Source: Segetibacter koreensis DSM 18137
Lineage (GTDB): Bacteria; Bacteroidota; Bacteroidia; Chitinophagales; Chitinophagaceae
NCBI RefSeq assembly: GCF_000374045.1
Contig: NZ_KB893326.1
Coordinates: 327,800 to 391,799 of the forward strand
Length of the DNA: 64,000 nt
Direction of reading: 5' to 3'
Positions 46,406 to 56,500 of the stretch are shown piece by piece. The notes under the pieces are model-generated. The model was not told where the DNA came from, searched no databases, and worked only from the letters and a program-made list of their open reading frames with translations. Numbering within the stretch: the stretch's first letter is position 1; each line of letters opens with the position of its first letter. The translations under genes and the position numbers were made by a program.

Positions 46406-46915
46406 CTATAAAAAGGTAAACGGATTGGAAGCAATGTATGTGATCTCTACGTCGGGTATCATTGGTTGCAGCCAGTGTGCTGCGTATTCCATTCCCGCTT
46501 CTTCACTAACGGCGTGGCTCAATACGAGTAACGATGTTTTTTGTCCCATAGCTAAACCATCCCTTACTCTTTCTACGGTTTCCCATTCCCTGGTTTCACC
46601 ACTAAGAATAAGATCCGGTTGCATTTGTTGAATAACTGGTATTTGTGCCTTTGGATCCATGTAGCCGAATGCCAGGTAAATGGTTGTGCAGGGTGGCTTC
46701 AAATCGCCTACTATGCGTACGGTGGAAATACCTAATCTTTTCTTTGCCAATTCCGCTATCAATTTTATCGTCATCGGCTGGGGTAATGTCAGCAGCCGCG
46801 GTGTTAGCGGGTTGTAATATTTTTCCCAACCTAACTTCATTAAGTTGCCCATCGCAATGCCATCGGGTTTGTGGGCAGGCCAATTGTCGTGAAATACAAA
46901 ATCGCTATTTGGCGC
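46406..46915 (-). pseudogene. C-terminal half of a Nif3-like metal-centre protein
   Basis: The frame is open from just after a stop at 46916 and carries FVFHDNWPAHKPDGIAMGNL, YLAFGYMDPKAQIPVIQ, DLILSGETREWETVE and LSHAVSEEAGMEYAAHWLQP, the C-terminal region of the Nif3 family (dinuclear metal hydrolase fold, usually about 250 residues or more). The N-terminal half is missing. Met 46852 is only an internal start. It is in the same frame as, and directly joined to, the GntP stump upstream. Confidence 0.72.
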
Positions 46916-47122
46916 TTATGGCTCGAGACAAATAATCAATGCTAAACCACATAATGTGCTGTCAACGCCCTTTTCGATGGATATCAATTCAGCCGATGGT
47001 TCCATGCCCATAAGAAACCCGGTTAAAACCGAAACGATCAACAGCGATAAAAAAGGACTGACTTTTTTCGCAGTTAAAAAAATCTGCACGCCAATGGCAA
47101 GAAAGAGAATGAGTAATGGCAT
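46916..47122 (-). pseudogene. N-terminal stump of a GntP-family permease
   Basis: 68 residues beginning MPLLILFLAIGVQIFLTAKK, then SPFLSLLIVSVLTGFLMGME and LCGLALIICLEP, and then a stop. These are the first two membrane segments of a gluconate:H+ symporter (GntP) protein; the full family has about 440 residues and 12-14 helices. The rest is gone, and Nif3-like coding follows without a gap. It probably once imported a sugar acid for the surrounding enzymes. Confidence 0.72.
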
Positions 47123-47227
47123 CGTTTAAATTTAAATGGAGGCCCTTTATGCCCAAAGAAAAAAGTCAAAATTCAAAAGACATACTACGTCGAGATCCGG
47201 CTTTTAAATTTTGACCTGGTTGAAAAT

Positions 47228-48505
47228 TTAAGCAAAGAATGGTACTCCCGGGGTAGCGTATTTTTTTAAACCTTCTTCATTGATCTCTACCCCAATCCCG
47301 GGCTTGTCTGATACCACCAAAAATCCCTTCTCGATAAAAGGCTTATCATATTTGACGATCTCTTTCCACCTTAGATCTGTATCACTTTCGCTTTGCCATT
47401 CAAGAATATGGAAGTTAGGGACTGATGCGCAAACATGAGCGGATGCCATTGCTCCTAAGAACGAACCAACCATGTGGGGTGAAAAAGGTGTGTAATAAGC
47501 ATTGGCAAGGTTGGCTATGCGTTGTCCTTCGCCAAGCCCACCACATTTTTGAAGATCAGGCATGATAATATCAATGGCGCCTTCCGATAACAAACGAGTG
47601 TATCCGTAAGTGAGGTAAAAATTTTCGCCGCCACAAATTGGTGTGCTTGTTTCCTGTGTAATGGTTTTATAGGCCTCAACGTTGTCAGCCGGAACCGGTT
47701 CTTCCAGCCACATCAGGTTTAAAGGCTCCATCACTTTTGCTACCTTTCTTCCGGTAGGTGCATCATACCGTCCGTGCATGTCCACGCAAATATCAATATG
47801 GGGACCTACTTCCTTTCGAACAGCTGCAATAGAATTATACATTCTTTCTACTTCGGCGTTGCTCGCAGTCCAGTTCCACTTGTCGTATTTGTTCGGATCG
47901 TTTGCTTCGTCAATATCAAATTTTACGGCTGTATATCCTTTGTCAACTGCAACCCTGGCCACTTTCGCATAATCTTCCGGTTTCGGATTGCGGACTTCGT
48001 ATAGCTGGGTATCACAATAAACCCTTACTTTATCTCGAAACTTTCCGCCTAATAATTGATAAACAGGCAAGCCTAATGCTTTTCCAGTCAAATCCCATAA
48101 GGCAGCATCAAAAGCACTTAAAACAGCCACATACATACCTGATTGGGCTCCTCCAAAGAAAGCCTGTTTACGGAATTGCTCGAAAATGACATTTGGACCC
48201 AGAGGACTTCTTCCCTTGAGTTGATTACCGAGCCGTTGAACTAAATAGTAGGTTCCACCTATGGCATCCACAGCTTCACCATACCCCACGAGGTCCTGGT
48301 TCGTCATAATTTTTACGAAGAGGCCTCCCCCTGAAAAGGCGCATTTTACGTCGGTAATTTTTAAATCTGATGGCGGAGATGCCATTGGTGTTTTCTCAAT
48401 AGCGGTTTCAAGTCCTTTACCAAAGGAGGCAAATGGCGCAAAAGGGGCGATGGCAGCCGCTAAAGCCGTTTTAGATAAAAAAGATCTTCTTGATGATTGT
48501 GACAT
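47228..48505 (-). CDS. Tat-exported enolase-superfamily sugar-acid dehydratase
   Basis: A 425-residue protein with a twin-arginine leader (SSRRSFLSKTALAAAIAPFA). The enolase fold has capping domain (about 48-150) and barrel (about 165-400) with metal ligands D242 in CVDMHGRYD, E268 or E269 in LEEPVPADN and E294 in GGENFYLTY. H244 of the DxHGR motif and H344 in SPHMVGS are the candidate acid/base residues, the pattern of D-galactonate/D-mannonate-type dehydratases. It should dehydrate an aldonic acid to a 2-keto-3-deoxy acid. Export to the periplasm is unusual for this step. Flanked by two RraA-like genes and truncated GntP/Nif3. Confidence 0.85.
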   Translation of the reverse strand: MSQSSRRSFLSKTALAAAIAPFAPFASFGKGLETAIEKTPMASPPSDLKITDVKCAFSGGGLFVKIMTNQDLVGYGEAVDAIGGTYYLVQRLGNQLKGRSPLGPNVIFEQFRKQAFFGGAQSGMYVAVLSAFDAALWDLTGKALGLPVYQLLGGKFRDKVRVYCDTQLYEVRNPKPEDYAKVARVAVDKGYTAVKFDIDEANDPNKYDKWNWTASNAEVERMYNSIAAVRKEVGPHIDICVDMHGRYDAPTGRKVAKVMEPLNLMWLEEPVPADNVEAYKTITQETSTPICGGENFYLTYGYTRLLSEGAIDIIMPDLQKCGGLGEGQRIANLANAYYTPFSPHMVGSFLGAMASAHVCASVPNFHILEWQSESDTDLRWKEIVKYDKPFIEKGFLVVSDKPGIGVEINEEGLKKYATPGVPFFA

Positions 48506-48543
48506 ACAGTTCGGTTTAAATGTTGTAAAATGTGTTAAAAATG

Positions 48544-49482
48544 TTACCAGGTACGTTCTTTCAGGAGTTCCTGTATTTGTTCTTTAGGCACAGGCAATTC
48601 GTTAATGTGGTCATTTAGCCATTTAGAGAAATCTTTTTCAATTTCATCCGACCATTTGGCATCTATCTGGCCGGCGGTGTATTTACCTTCCCGCAAACGT
48701 AGATGGCCGAACATATCCCGCAGCCTTACAATCTCGGATGTCTTTACCACTTTCTCTGCAAGTTGTGCCGGAATAAAGGTGACGACACCCATCTTCCCTA
48801 ACACCACATCACCCGGCATCACCGTTACGTTACGGATTCGTGTGGGTTGATTGATGCCGATGATCATCGTGTTTAAATCGCCGGGAGGATTGTGGTAAGA
48901 CGGATCATAACTGGTGTAATAGGAGGTAAAGCCACCAATTTCTTTCAGGCCTTCAACGTCCCGCAAAGCACCATCGTAAACAATGCCATTCCCGGTTTTG
49001 GCATAAATCGCATTGCCCACGTTGTCGCCAATGGTAGGGCCATTTTTATGTGCCCCAAATTGGTCGGCGACATACACATCGCCTTTCACGAGAAGGTCAA
49101 CCGGCCAGGTGTTCTGCCCTCTTTTCCCCGCAGCTTTTCCACGGTCATCAATAGCCTTCCATACGTCCGGACGCGCGGGCATAAACGTAGCGGTAACAGC
49201 GCGTCCCACCAACACACTGTCGGGGTTTATGACTTGCCAGCCTTCCGCTACCTGGTAACCATAGCCGGCATTCTTCATCACCGCCCACGCTTCTTCCACG
49301 CTGACTGATTTCATGCGCTTGAGAATATTATCAGGCACTTTTGGCCTGCCGTCAGGAAAGCGTTCCCCTTTCCATTCCTGCGTTAAAAAAACCAGTTCTT
49401 GCCTGGAGATCTGCTGACTTTTTAATGGCTGATGAAACGCAAAACCAACCAGCAAGAATAAAAAGAGTTTTCGTGTAAACAT
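48544..49482 (-). CDS. Secreted RraA-like aldolase-type protein
   Basis: A 312-residue paralogue of the protein at 45387, with an intact Sec leader (LFLFLLVGFAFHQPLKSQQ). Motifs: LTQEWKGERFPDGRPKVPDN, GDVYVADQFGAHKN, GNAIYAKTGNGIVYD and the Arg174-Asp175 pair in GALRD, the metal/pyruvate-enolate site of RraA/HMG aldolase proteins. The N-terminal helical extension (about 25-85) and C-terminal tail (to LKERTW) are longer than in plain RraA (about 160). A periplasmic aldolase on 4-hydroxy-2-ketoacids, working after the enolase-type dehydratase 38 bases downstream, is plausible. Confidence 0.82.
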   Translation of the reverse strand: MFTRKLFLFLLVGFAFHQPLKSQQISRQELVFLTQEWKGERFPDGRPKVPDNILKRMKSVSVEEAWAVMKNAGYGYQVAEGWQVINPDSVLVGRAVTATFMPARPDVWKAIDDRGKAAGKRGQNTWPVDLLVKGDVYVADQFGAHKNGPTIGDNVGNAIYAKTGNGIVYDGALRDVEGLKEIGGFTSYYTSYDPSYHNPPGDLNTMIIGINQPTRIRNVTVMPGDVVLGKMGVVTFIPAQLAEKVVKTSEIVRLRDMFGHLRLREGKYTAGQIDAKWSDEIEKDFSKWLNDHINELPVPKEQIQELLKERTW

Positions 49483-49523
49483 GAGATTAAAAGTTTTAAG
49501 TGATTATGTATTCAAAGTCTTTG

Positions 49524-50666
49524 TTAGCTTACCCGTGCAATGTCTATATCGGTCTTTTCTTCTTTCGTGTCTGCCATCTCTTCTTTGGGCAAGCGGTTGT
49601 GCCACCAGCTCGATAAAAAAGAACCTGTTACATTCATCATCGGGCCAAAAATGGCTGGGGCGAGGCCGGCAGTGGCCAACTTGCCCATTGTTAAAGCAAG
49701 CCCCGAAGCCAGACCCGCGTTTTGCATACCCACTTCCAAAGCAATCGTTCTGCAATCCTTTTCGGCAAATTTTAAGAGGCGTGCTGACCAATATCCAAGG
49801 AAAAAACCCGCAATGTTGTGGATAAAGGTTGCGATCACCAGAAGGACGCCAACCTGTAATAAATTATTTCTTCCTGCCGCTGTGATCACAACCAATATCA
49901 GTGCTATTCCGACCATGGAAAGTATAGGCATTGCTTTGTCGAGCCAACCAAATTTCCCTCGCACGAGATAATGGAAAATCAACCCGGCCGCAATGGGGAT
50001 GATCACGATTTTTGTGATGTCCCACATCATGTCAAGGAAGTGAATTTCCACAAAACTTCCAGCTAATAAGCGCATTAACAAGGGCGTTAAAAACGGTGCA
50101 AGCAAGGTGGAGACAGTCGTTACCGAAACAGAGAGTGCGAGGTTTGCCCGGGCCAGATACGACATGACGTTCGAAGCTAAACCACTGGGACAGCAACCGA
50201 CTAAAATAATTCCTGCAGCAATCTCACCGGGAAAATGGAACAAGGTGGCTACCGTAAAACCAATTAATGGCATAAGGGTGTAATGGCAAACAATGCCTAC
50301 AATAATACCTTTTGGCATACGCAGCACTTGTGCAAAATCCTTCAGGCTCAATTCCGTTCCCATGCCAAACATGATAATCTGTAGCAAGGGAACAATAAGG
50401 GCTGAAAGCTTGAAGGCTCCGACGGTTTTGAAGTGTTGCGGATAATACATAGCAAGGCTTACCACACCGAGAATAATGACGGTATATGATAAGCCACGGA
50501 GCATTTTGTTGCCCCTAAATGCGACGGCAAGACTTGTAAAAGCCAACATCAGCAACCAGCCGGACCAATCATGCAGCCCACCTATTGTCATTGCCAGATA
50601 AGCCAGTAAAAAAACCGAGGCGAGGATATAAAAGATGAAATAAACAGATCGCTTTGTTGTTGCCAT
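49524..50666 (-). CDS. Bile acid:sodium symporter (BASS) family transporter
   Basis: A 380-residue membrane protein with about 10 helices. The core pattern is FGMGTELSLKDFAQVL, LVGCCPSGLASNVMSYLARAN (cross-over helix) and ALEVGMQNAGLASGLAL (second cross-over), all diagnostic of BASS. Outside bile acids, members carry pyruvate, ketopantoate and other small acids. Given its neighbours it probably imports a ketoacid made in the periplasm, but this is inferred. It is 41 bases upstream of the RraA-like gene. The short acidic C-terminal tail is unremarkable. Confidence 0.88.
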   Translation of the reverse strand: MATTKRSVYFIFYILASVFLLAYLAMTIGGLHDWSGWLLMLAFTSLAVAFRGNKMLRGLSYTVIILGVVSLAMYYPQHFKTVGAFKLSALIVPLLQIIMFGMGTELSLKDFAQVLRMPKGIIVGIVCHYTLMPLIGFTVATLFHFPGEIAAGIILVGCCPSGLASNVMSYLARANLALSVSVTTVSTLLAPFLTPLLMRLLAGSFVEIHFLDMMWDITKIVIIPIAAGLIFHYLVRGKFGWLDKAMPILSMVGIALILVVITAAGRNNLLQVGVLLVIATFIHNIAGFFLGYWSARLLKFAEKDCRTIALEVGMQNAGLASGLALTMGKLATAGLAPAIFGPMMNVTGSFLSSWWHNRLPKEEMADTKEEKTDIDIARVS

Positions 50667-50914
50667 AAACAGATTTACATTTAAAAAAAGAAAGAAATTG
50701 AATAGCGGGAAACAGTATTAAATACCGCTATTGCGGATTAATATTCATCAAATGCACGCGCAGTCGTAGGAACGAAATAGCTCTTGCCAGGGGTTGAACG
50801 GGTGTGTTAGCAGCAAGTGTAGGGTTTTTCTTTTCATTTAACTGGTTAATTTTTGCGTGAAAACATCTGGCTTTATTTCATTTTATTATACAATAGTCTG
50901 GTAGTAGGTATTAC

Positions 50915-52432
50915 TTATGGATCTGCTACTGCAGACAAGGCTTCAAATTCATCAAATAGTTTTCTACTCAGGTTTTCGAAGATGGCGTAATACTTAAGGT
51001 AGACGTTGTGGTTATTTTTGTTTGGTTTAAATGCATCGGGCAGTACGATAGACTTTGCTGCATCGTCGAGGTTTTGATAGATACCAATTTCGGTAGCGCT
51101 TAATAAATATGCCCCCAGGCTGACTGTGTTGGCATTGGGGCTGACGCTTACCGGTTTGTTGAAAATGTCAGCAATGAGTTGTGTGCAAAAAGGGATCGTA
51201 GCAAAGCTTCCGTTTACAGAAATGCGTTTGATATCCCGGTGCTCCTGCAACAAATTTTCAATGCTGTACATCTCATACAAAATGCCTTCAATTGTTGCCC
51301 TTGTAAAATGTTTTCTTTCATGATTAATGTTTATTCCAAAAAAGACACCTCTTGCATTGGCATTCCAAATTGGCGCTCGTTCTCCCAGAAGATAGGGTAA
51401 AAAAAGCAAGCCTTCCGAACCCGCGTCGACAGTTACTGCTTCCGCGATTAGATCATCCATGCAGCTCTCAAGATCATAAGCGTTTTTGAAGTCACCGAAT
51501 TGTTTCGCAAACCATTCGAACGCTTTCCCGCCATTATTGGAAGGACCTCCGGAAATATAATACTGCTCATCCAGAATATAATTAAAGAGACGGCAATTTT
51601 TGTCCTGTAATGCCCGCTGTCCCACCACCCTTACCGCGGCACTATCCTCAATGGTAACGGTTGCTTTACCATCATCCCATACACCCGCGCCCAGGGTGGC
51701 AAAACAACCATCGCTGGAACCTACCAAAATTTTTGTTTCTTGATTTAAGCCAAGTGAAATTTGGTATTGTGACAGAAGCTTTCCTGGTGAATAAAAGATA
51801 GGTACCAATTCAGGAAGCTGGTCGACTGTAATGCCGGCATAGTCAAGTGCAGTCGGATCCCATTTCTTGTTATGAATATTCATAAGTCCTGTCGCGGACC
51901 CAATACTGTAATCAATCACATAAGCACCAGTGAGTTGTTGTATGATGTAACCTTTAATTGAAAGAAATTTATAGGTCTGCTTAAACCTTTCCTTGTCCTG
52001 ATTTTTCAGCCACGCTATTTTTATCAGGGGCGACATGGGATGTATCGGCGTTCCGGTTGCGTGGTAAATTATTTCTGCCAGGGGTGAATTGCGTAAGACC
52101 TGTGCTTCTTTTTTCCCCCGGTTGTCAGCCCAGGTAATGGCATTTCCCAGCGGCACACCATTTTTGTCAATTGCCAGCACGCTGTGCATGGAAGCACTGA
52201 AGCAAATGGACAAAATCTTGTATTTTTTCGGATGGATCTTTTCGCTGAGAAAATTCTTTAGCACATACAGCATGGTAATAAAGATTTGCTCAGGATCCTG
52301 CTCGCTGTAATCCGGGTTTGGATGAAATGTAGGATAAGAACCGTTGGCAAACCCGATTGTATTTCCCTTCAGATCGAATGCATAAACCCGAACCGCATTT
52401 GTTCCCAACTCGATGCTAATGATACATTCCAT
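50915..52432 (-). CDS. FGGY-family sugar kinase, gluconokinase-like, with unusual phosphate motif
   Basis: A 505-residue kinase of the FGGY family, closest in layout to the Gram-positive-type gluconokinase (ISIELGTNAVRVYAFD, WADNRGKKEA, FLSIKGYIIQQLTG, catalytic-base region SSDGCFATLGAG with D241). The motif that binds the ATP beta-gamma phosphates usually reads GTSGA; here residues 262-266 are EDSAA. The first motif has Asn where GTT/GTS is usual. ATP use may be reduced or altered. It lies between the AraC regulator and the BASS gene, 248 bases from the latter, on the same strand. Confidence 0.82.
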   Translation of the reverse strand: MECIISIELGTNAVRVYAFDLKGNTIGFANGSYPTFHPNPDYSEQDPEQIFITMLYVLKNFLSEKIHPKKYKILSICFSASMHSVLAIDKNGVPLGNAITWADNRGKKEAQVLRNSPLAEIIYHATGTPIHPMSPLIKIAWLKNQDKERFKQTYKFLSIKGYIIQQLTGAYVIDYSIGSATGLMNIHNKKWDPTALDYAGITVDQLPELVPIFYSPGKLLSQYQISLGLNQETKILVGSSDGCFATLGAGVWDDGKATVTIEDSAAVRVVGQRALQDKNCRLFNYILDEQYYISGGPSNNGGKAFEWFAKQFGDFKNAYDLESCMDDLIAEAVTVDAGSEGLLFLPYLLGERAPIWNANARGVFFGININHERKHFTRATIEGILYEMYSIENLLQEHRDIKRISVNGSFATIPFCTQLIADIFNKPVSVSPNANTVSLGAYLLSATEIGIYQNLDDAAKSIVLPDAFKPNKNNHNVYLKYYAIFENLSRKLFDEFEALSAVADP

Positions 52433-52448
52433 AATATAAATTTTAGCT

Positions 52449-53330
52449 CTAGGAAATATTTTTTTTTCTGAACTCGCTCGGCGTATAGCCGGTCAATTTT
52501 TTAAAAGTGGTGGAAAAATGTTGTGACGAATAAAAGCCGGTATCTAACGCAATGTCTGTTACATTCAGATCAGGCTTCTTTAATAATTTGATCGCTTCTG
52601 AAATTCGGATGTTGATCAGATAATTAAGTGGTGAAAAGCCGGAATAGCTTTTTACTCTTTCATTGAACAACGTCGTTCCCATACCTACCGTAGCCGCCAT
52701 TTCTTCTACTGTCCATTGATGAGAAAGGTCTTCGCGAAGCTTTTGTTCTAGTTGCAAAAAGTTTTTTGAAAAATCCCTGCCTGAATTAGTTTGCCTGGTT
52801 AACCGCCTGGTAATGATGATGAGCAACTCGTCCAGGAGTTGGTTTACTCTTGTATGATAGCCAATTTCGTGGTTAAACAATTCGCTTTGTAAAGAGACAA
52901 ATATCCTGCTCGCTTCGCTAAGTCGTTCCAGTACAACAGACTTGTTCAACAAGAGAATTTTACCGATCATTTGTGTTTCATTTTCTGACAAACGACTCCA
53001 GTTTCCAAATTGCATTTTTCCGTTTTCCGGCTTTTGTGCATTAATATGTATCCATGAAAGCGTACCAATTTCCAAAAAGCCTTTTGTGCCGCCAAATCTT
53101 TCATTTGGAAGAATAAACGCAATATCACCGGGATACAAAATGTATTGTCGTTCGTGAATGTTCCATTCAAACTTACCATCCATGATATAATAAATGCGAA
53201 TGTTGTCTACTGTTGTGTCAGGCAATGAATCCAATTGAATAGAAATGTTCTTTTTAACGCCGAATTCAATGATATGCGGAAACATTTGCAATTCCCGGGA
53301 GCACCCCTGTTGAAGAACAAACTGATTCAT
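52449..53330 (-). CDS. AraC-family transcriptional regulator
   Basis: A 293-residue regulator with an N-terminal cupin-like ligand domain (about 20-130; YYIMDGKFEWNIHERQYILYPGD) and two helix-turn-helices in the C-terminal AraC domain (about 195-290; VEEMAATVGMGTTLFNERV and VTDIALDTGFYSSQHFSTTF). It is the first gene of the minus-strand sugar-acid block, 16 bases before the kinase, and divergent from the second SusC gene across 218 bases. It most likely controls both sides in response to a sugar or sugar acid. Confidence 0.9.
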   Translation of the reverse strand: MNQFVLQQGCSRELQMFPHIIEFGVKKNISIQLDSLPDTTVDNIRIYYIMDGKFEWNIHERQYILYPGDIAFILPNERFGGTKGFLEIGTLSWIHINAQKPENGKMQFGNWSRLSENETQMIGKILLLNKSVVLERLSEASRIFVSLQSELFNHEIGYHTRVNQLLDELLIIITRRLTRQTNSGRDFSKNFLQLEQKLREDLSHQWTVEEMAATVGMGTTLFNERVKSYSGFSPLNYLINIRISEAIKLLKKPDLNVTDIALDTGFYSSQHFSTTFKKLTGYTPSEFRKKNIS

Positions 53331-53548
53331 GCAAGCTCGTTTTTAGTTATGGCGTAGGTACTAGAGTCAATTGTATTCCCTCAAGGGCATAAAGAAATAA
53401 CATTTATTGAATTGTCTCGTACAAAATTCAACAGTGTTTTATATTGGAAGTTTTTGTTATTGACTCTCAATTATTTTGATTTCAATTTAATACATCGACG
53501 AAATCAAAATCGATCCCTTTTAATCTCTTCATCTAACATTTTGCCATT

Positions 53549-56500
53549 ATGAAAAGACGTGCAAAGACGTGTTTACGAACACGCTTTATTAAACTGCCTC
53601 TTTCCCTGTTCTTTTTCTCTTTTATTACAGCTACCCATGCGCAAACAGTATCCGGAAAGGTAGCGGATGAAAACCGGAATAACATTTCGGGCGTTTCTGT
53701 TACCGTGAAAGGCAGCTCTGTTGGTACTACCACTGACCCTGGCGGGCAATACACCATCAAGGCAGGGTCGAATGCGACGTTGGTTTTTAGCAATGTTGGC
53801 TATGCCACTCAGGAAGTGCCGGTAAACGGGCGCAAACAGGTAAACGTCACCCTAACCTCTTCCGCCGAAAACCTTGCAGCGGTGGTGGTTACAGCATTGG
53901 GCATTACAAAACAATCAAGAGGGTTAGGCTATGCTGCTTCCACCGTAAAACCGGAAGAACTTACTGTGAACCGCACAGCCAATCCCATTAATGCCCTCGA
54001 AGGCAAGGTAGCGGGTGTCAACATTTCCAGCCTTGGTACCGGTCCTGGTGGATCTTCCAAAATTCGTATTCGGGGGCAATCATCGATTAATGGTGGTGGC
54101 AGCCCGCTGATTGTCATCAATGGCGTTCCTGTTGATAACAGCAATTTTAACGGAAACACCGTCGGTGTAGCAGGGGGTGGCGTTTATGCGGATGGTGGAG
54201 ATGGCTTGGCAAGCATCAATCCTGACGACATCGAAAGCATGACGGTTTTAAAAGGTGCTCCCGCGGCTGCTTTGTATGGTTATCGAGCACAGAATGGTGT
54301 CATCATGATCACCACAAAAACAAAAGGCAGAGGTAGAGGCATTGGCGTAACCCTTAATACAAATTACACCAATGAAACGCCTTTAGATTTTACCGATTAC
54401 CAAAAAGTATATGGGCAGGGTGAAAACGGCAAACGTCCGCTCACTCCGAATCCCACATCCGGCGAATGGTCTTTTGGTGAAAAATTTCAGCCAGGCATGA
54501 CCCAAATATTATTTGATAGCCTGGTTGTTCCATATCAGCCCCAGGGCAGCCGCATTAAAGAGTTCTACAGGCACGGACAGAATATTTCGAATACCATAAC
54601 CATGGAAACATCAGGGGAAAATGGAGGCTTGCACCTCTCCTTCAACAATACGGATAACTGGGGTATCATGCCAAATAACAAGGTAAACCGTAAGGTCGTG
54701 AACCTTGGATTTAATTATAACCTTTCAAAGCAGTTTAGCTTTACGGGTAATATAAATTATTCAAAGGAGTTTAATCAAAATCCGCCGAACATAGGGAACC
54801 AGGATAATTCCATACCCACCACATTAATGGCTTTAGCCAATTCAATGCCATTGAGCGTCTTGGATGCCAACAAGTACAATCCGCAAGGCAACGAATATAT
54901 TTGGTCAAGGTTTATGAACCGTACCAATCCGTACTGGGTTTTAGCCGAACAATTTCACAACATCAAAAGGGACAGAATTTTTGGCAATCTGTCTGCCAAG
55001 TACAACCTTCTTCCCTGGTGGTGGATCCAGGGCCGTGTTGGACAGGATTTCTATTCCCGCGATGAAGACGTTAATAATTTCCCCACCGGCCATGCATCAA
55101 GACCCCCGGCTCAAGCTGGTTTCTTCAATGGAGTTTACACACAGGAAAACCGCCGATTCCGGGAAACTAATTTGGATTTCCTGACCAGTGCCACCAAAAC
55201 GTTCGGCAATTTTGAAGTCAACCTTACTGCAGGTGGTAACCAAATGCGCAGGCGCTTTGATATCAACAATGTACAGGTAACCGATTTTGTGGTAAGAGGC
55301 CTTTATACCGTTCAAAACGGAAGAGCAAAAAATCCTGTCTACACGATTGATGAAAAAGGTGTCAACTCGATTTATGGTTCCACTGATCTTTCATGGAATA
55401 AAACGTTGTATCTGACCGGCACCATCAGGAAGGATTGGTTTTCAACTTTGTCGAAAGAAAACAATGGTGTTGTTTATCCTTCTGTTTCTGGCTCGTACGT
55501 TTTTACCGAAACATTACACAATGCTTTACCCTGGCTTAACTTCGGTAAGGTACGTTTAGGATACGCTGAAGTGGGCAGTGATGCCGATGTGAACGCTTAT
55601 TCTGACCAGTTATTTTACACCGTAAATTCCAACACGATTAACAATCCATCAGGTACAGCCGTTACGGTTGGCAGCAGCGGAGCGGTCTTACCAAACAGGA
55701 ATTTACGACCAATGAGAATAAAGGAGACCGAAATAGGAATTGAATTAAAAATGTTTAAAAACAGGGTAAATTTTGATGCTGCGGTCTACCAAAAGCTCAC
55801 GATAGACCAGATTGTTCCGGTACAAATCTCAGATGCCTCCAGTTTTACCAGTACCCTGATCAACAGTGGGGAGAGTCAAAACAAAGGCTTTGAGGCGCTG
55901 TTGAATTTGAACCTAATCCAGCAAAAAACTTTTAGATGGGACTTTACGGCCAACACGGCTTACAACATAACCCGGGTAAATAAAATTACGACAGATAAGC
56001 CGGGCGAAAAGTTTACGACAGGCTCCAATCCATTTAATGGCGAGGTGAGGCTTGTGGTCGGTCAGGAAATCGGACAGATTGCTGGCTATGGTTATGCAAG
56101 AGATGTCAAAGGCAACATGATCTTTCAATCGAACGGCGTGCCGCAAAGAACGGCAGATTTTCTCTTGTTTGGCAGCGGCTTACCCAAATGGACGGGTGGC
56201 TTCTTAAATGCCTTCACATTCAAAGGCATTAGTCTCTCCATCTTAATTGATTACAAGTTGGGTAATAAAATGCTTTCCGGTACCAACTTCAATGCGGTTC
56301 GCCACGGACTTCATAAAATGACGCTCGAAGGAAGAGAAGGCGGTGTGGTGGGTAATGGCGTCAATAGCGCAGGCGATCAAAATACAGTAGTTGCACCCGT
56401 TCAAACATATTGGGAACACCTGCGATCACAACAGATTATTGAACCTGTCATCTATAATGGGGGCTATTGGAAGCTACGCCAAATTAGTTTGGGATATGAT

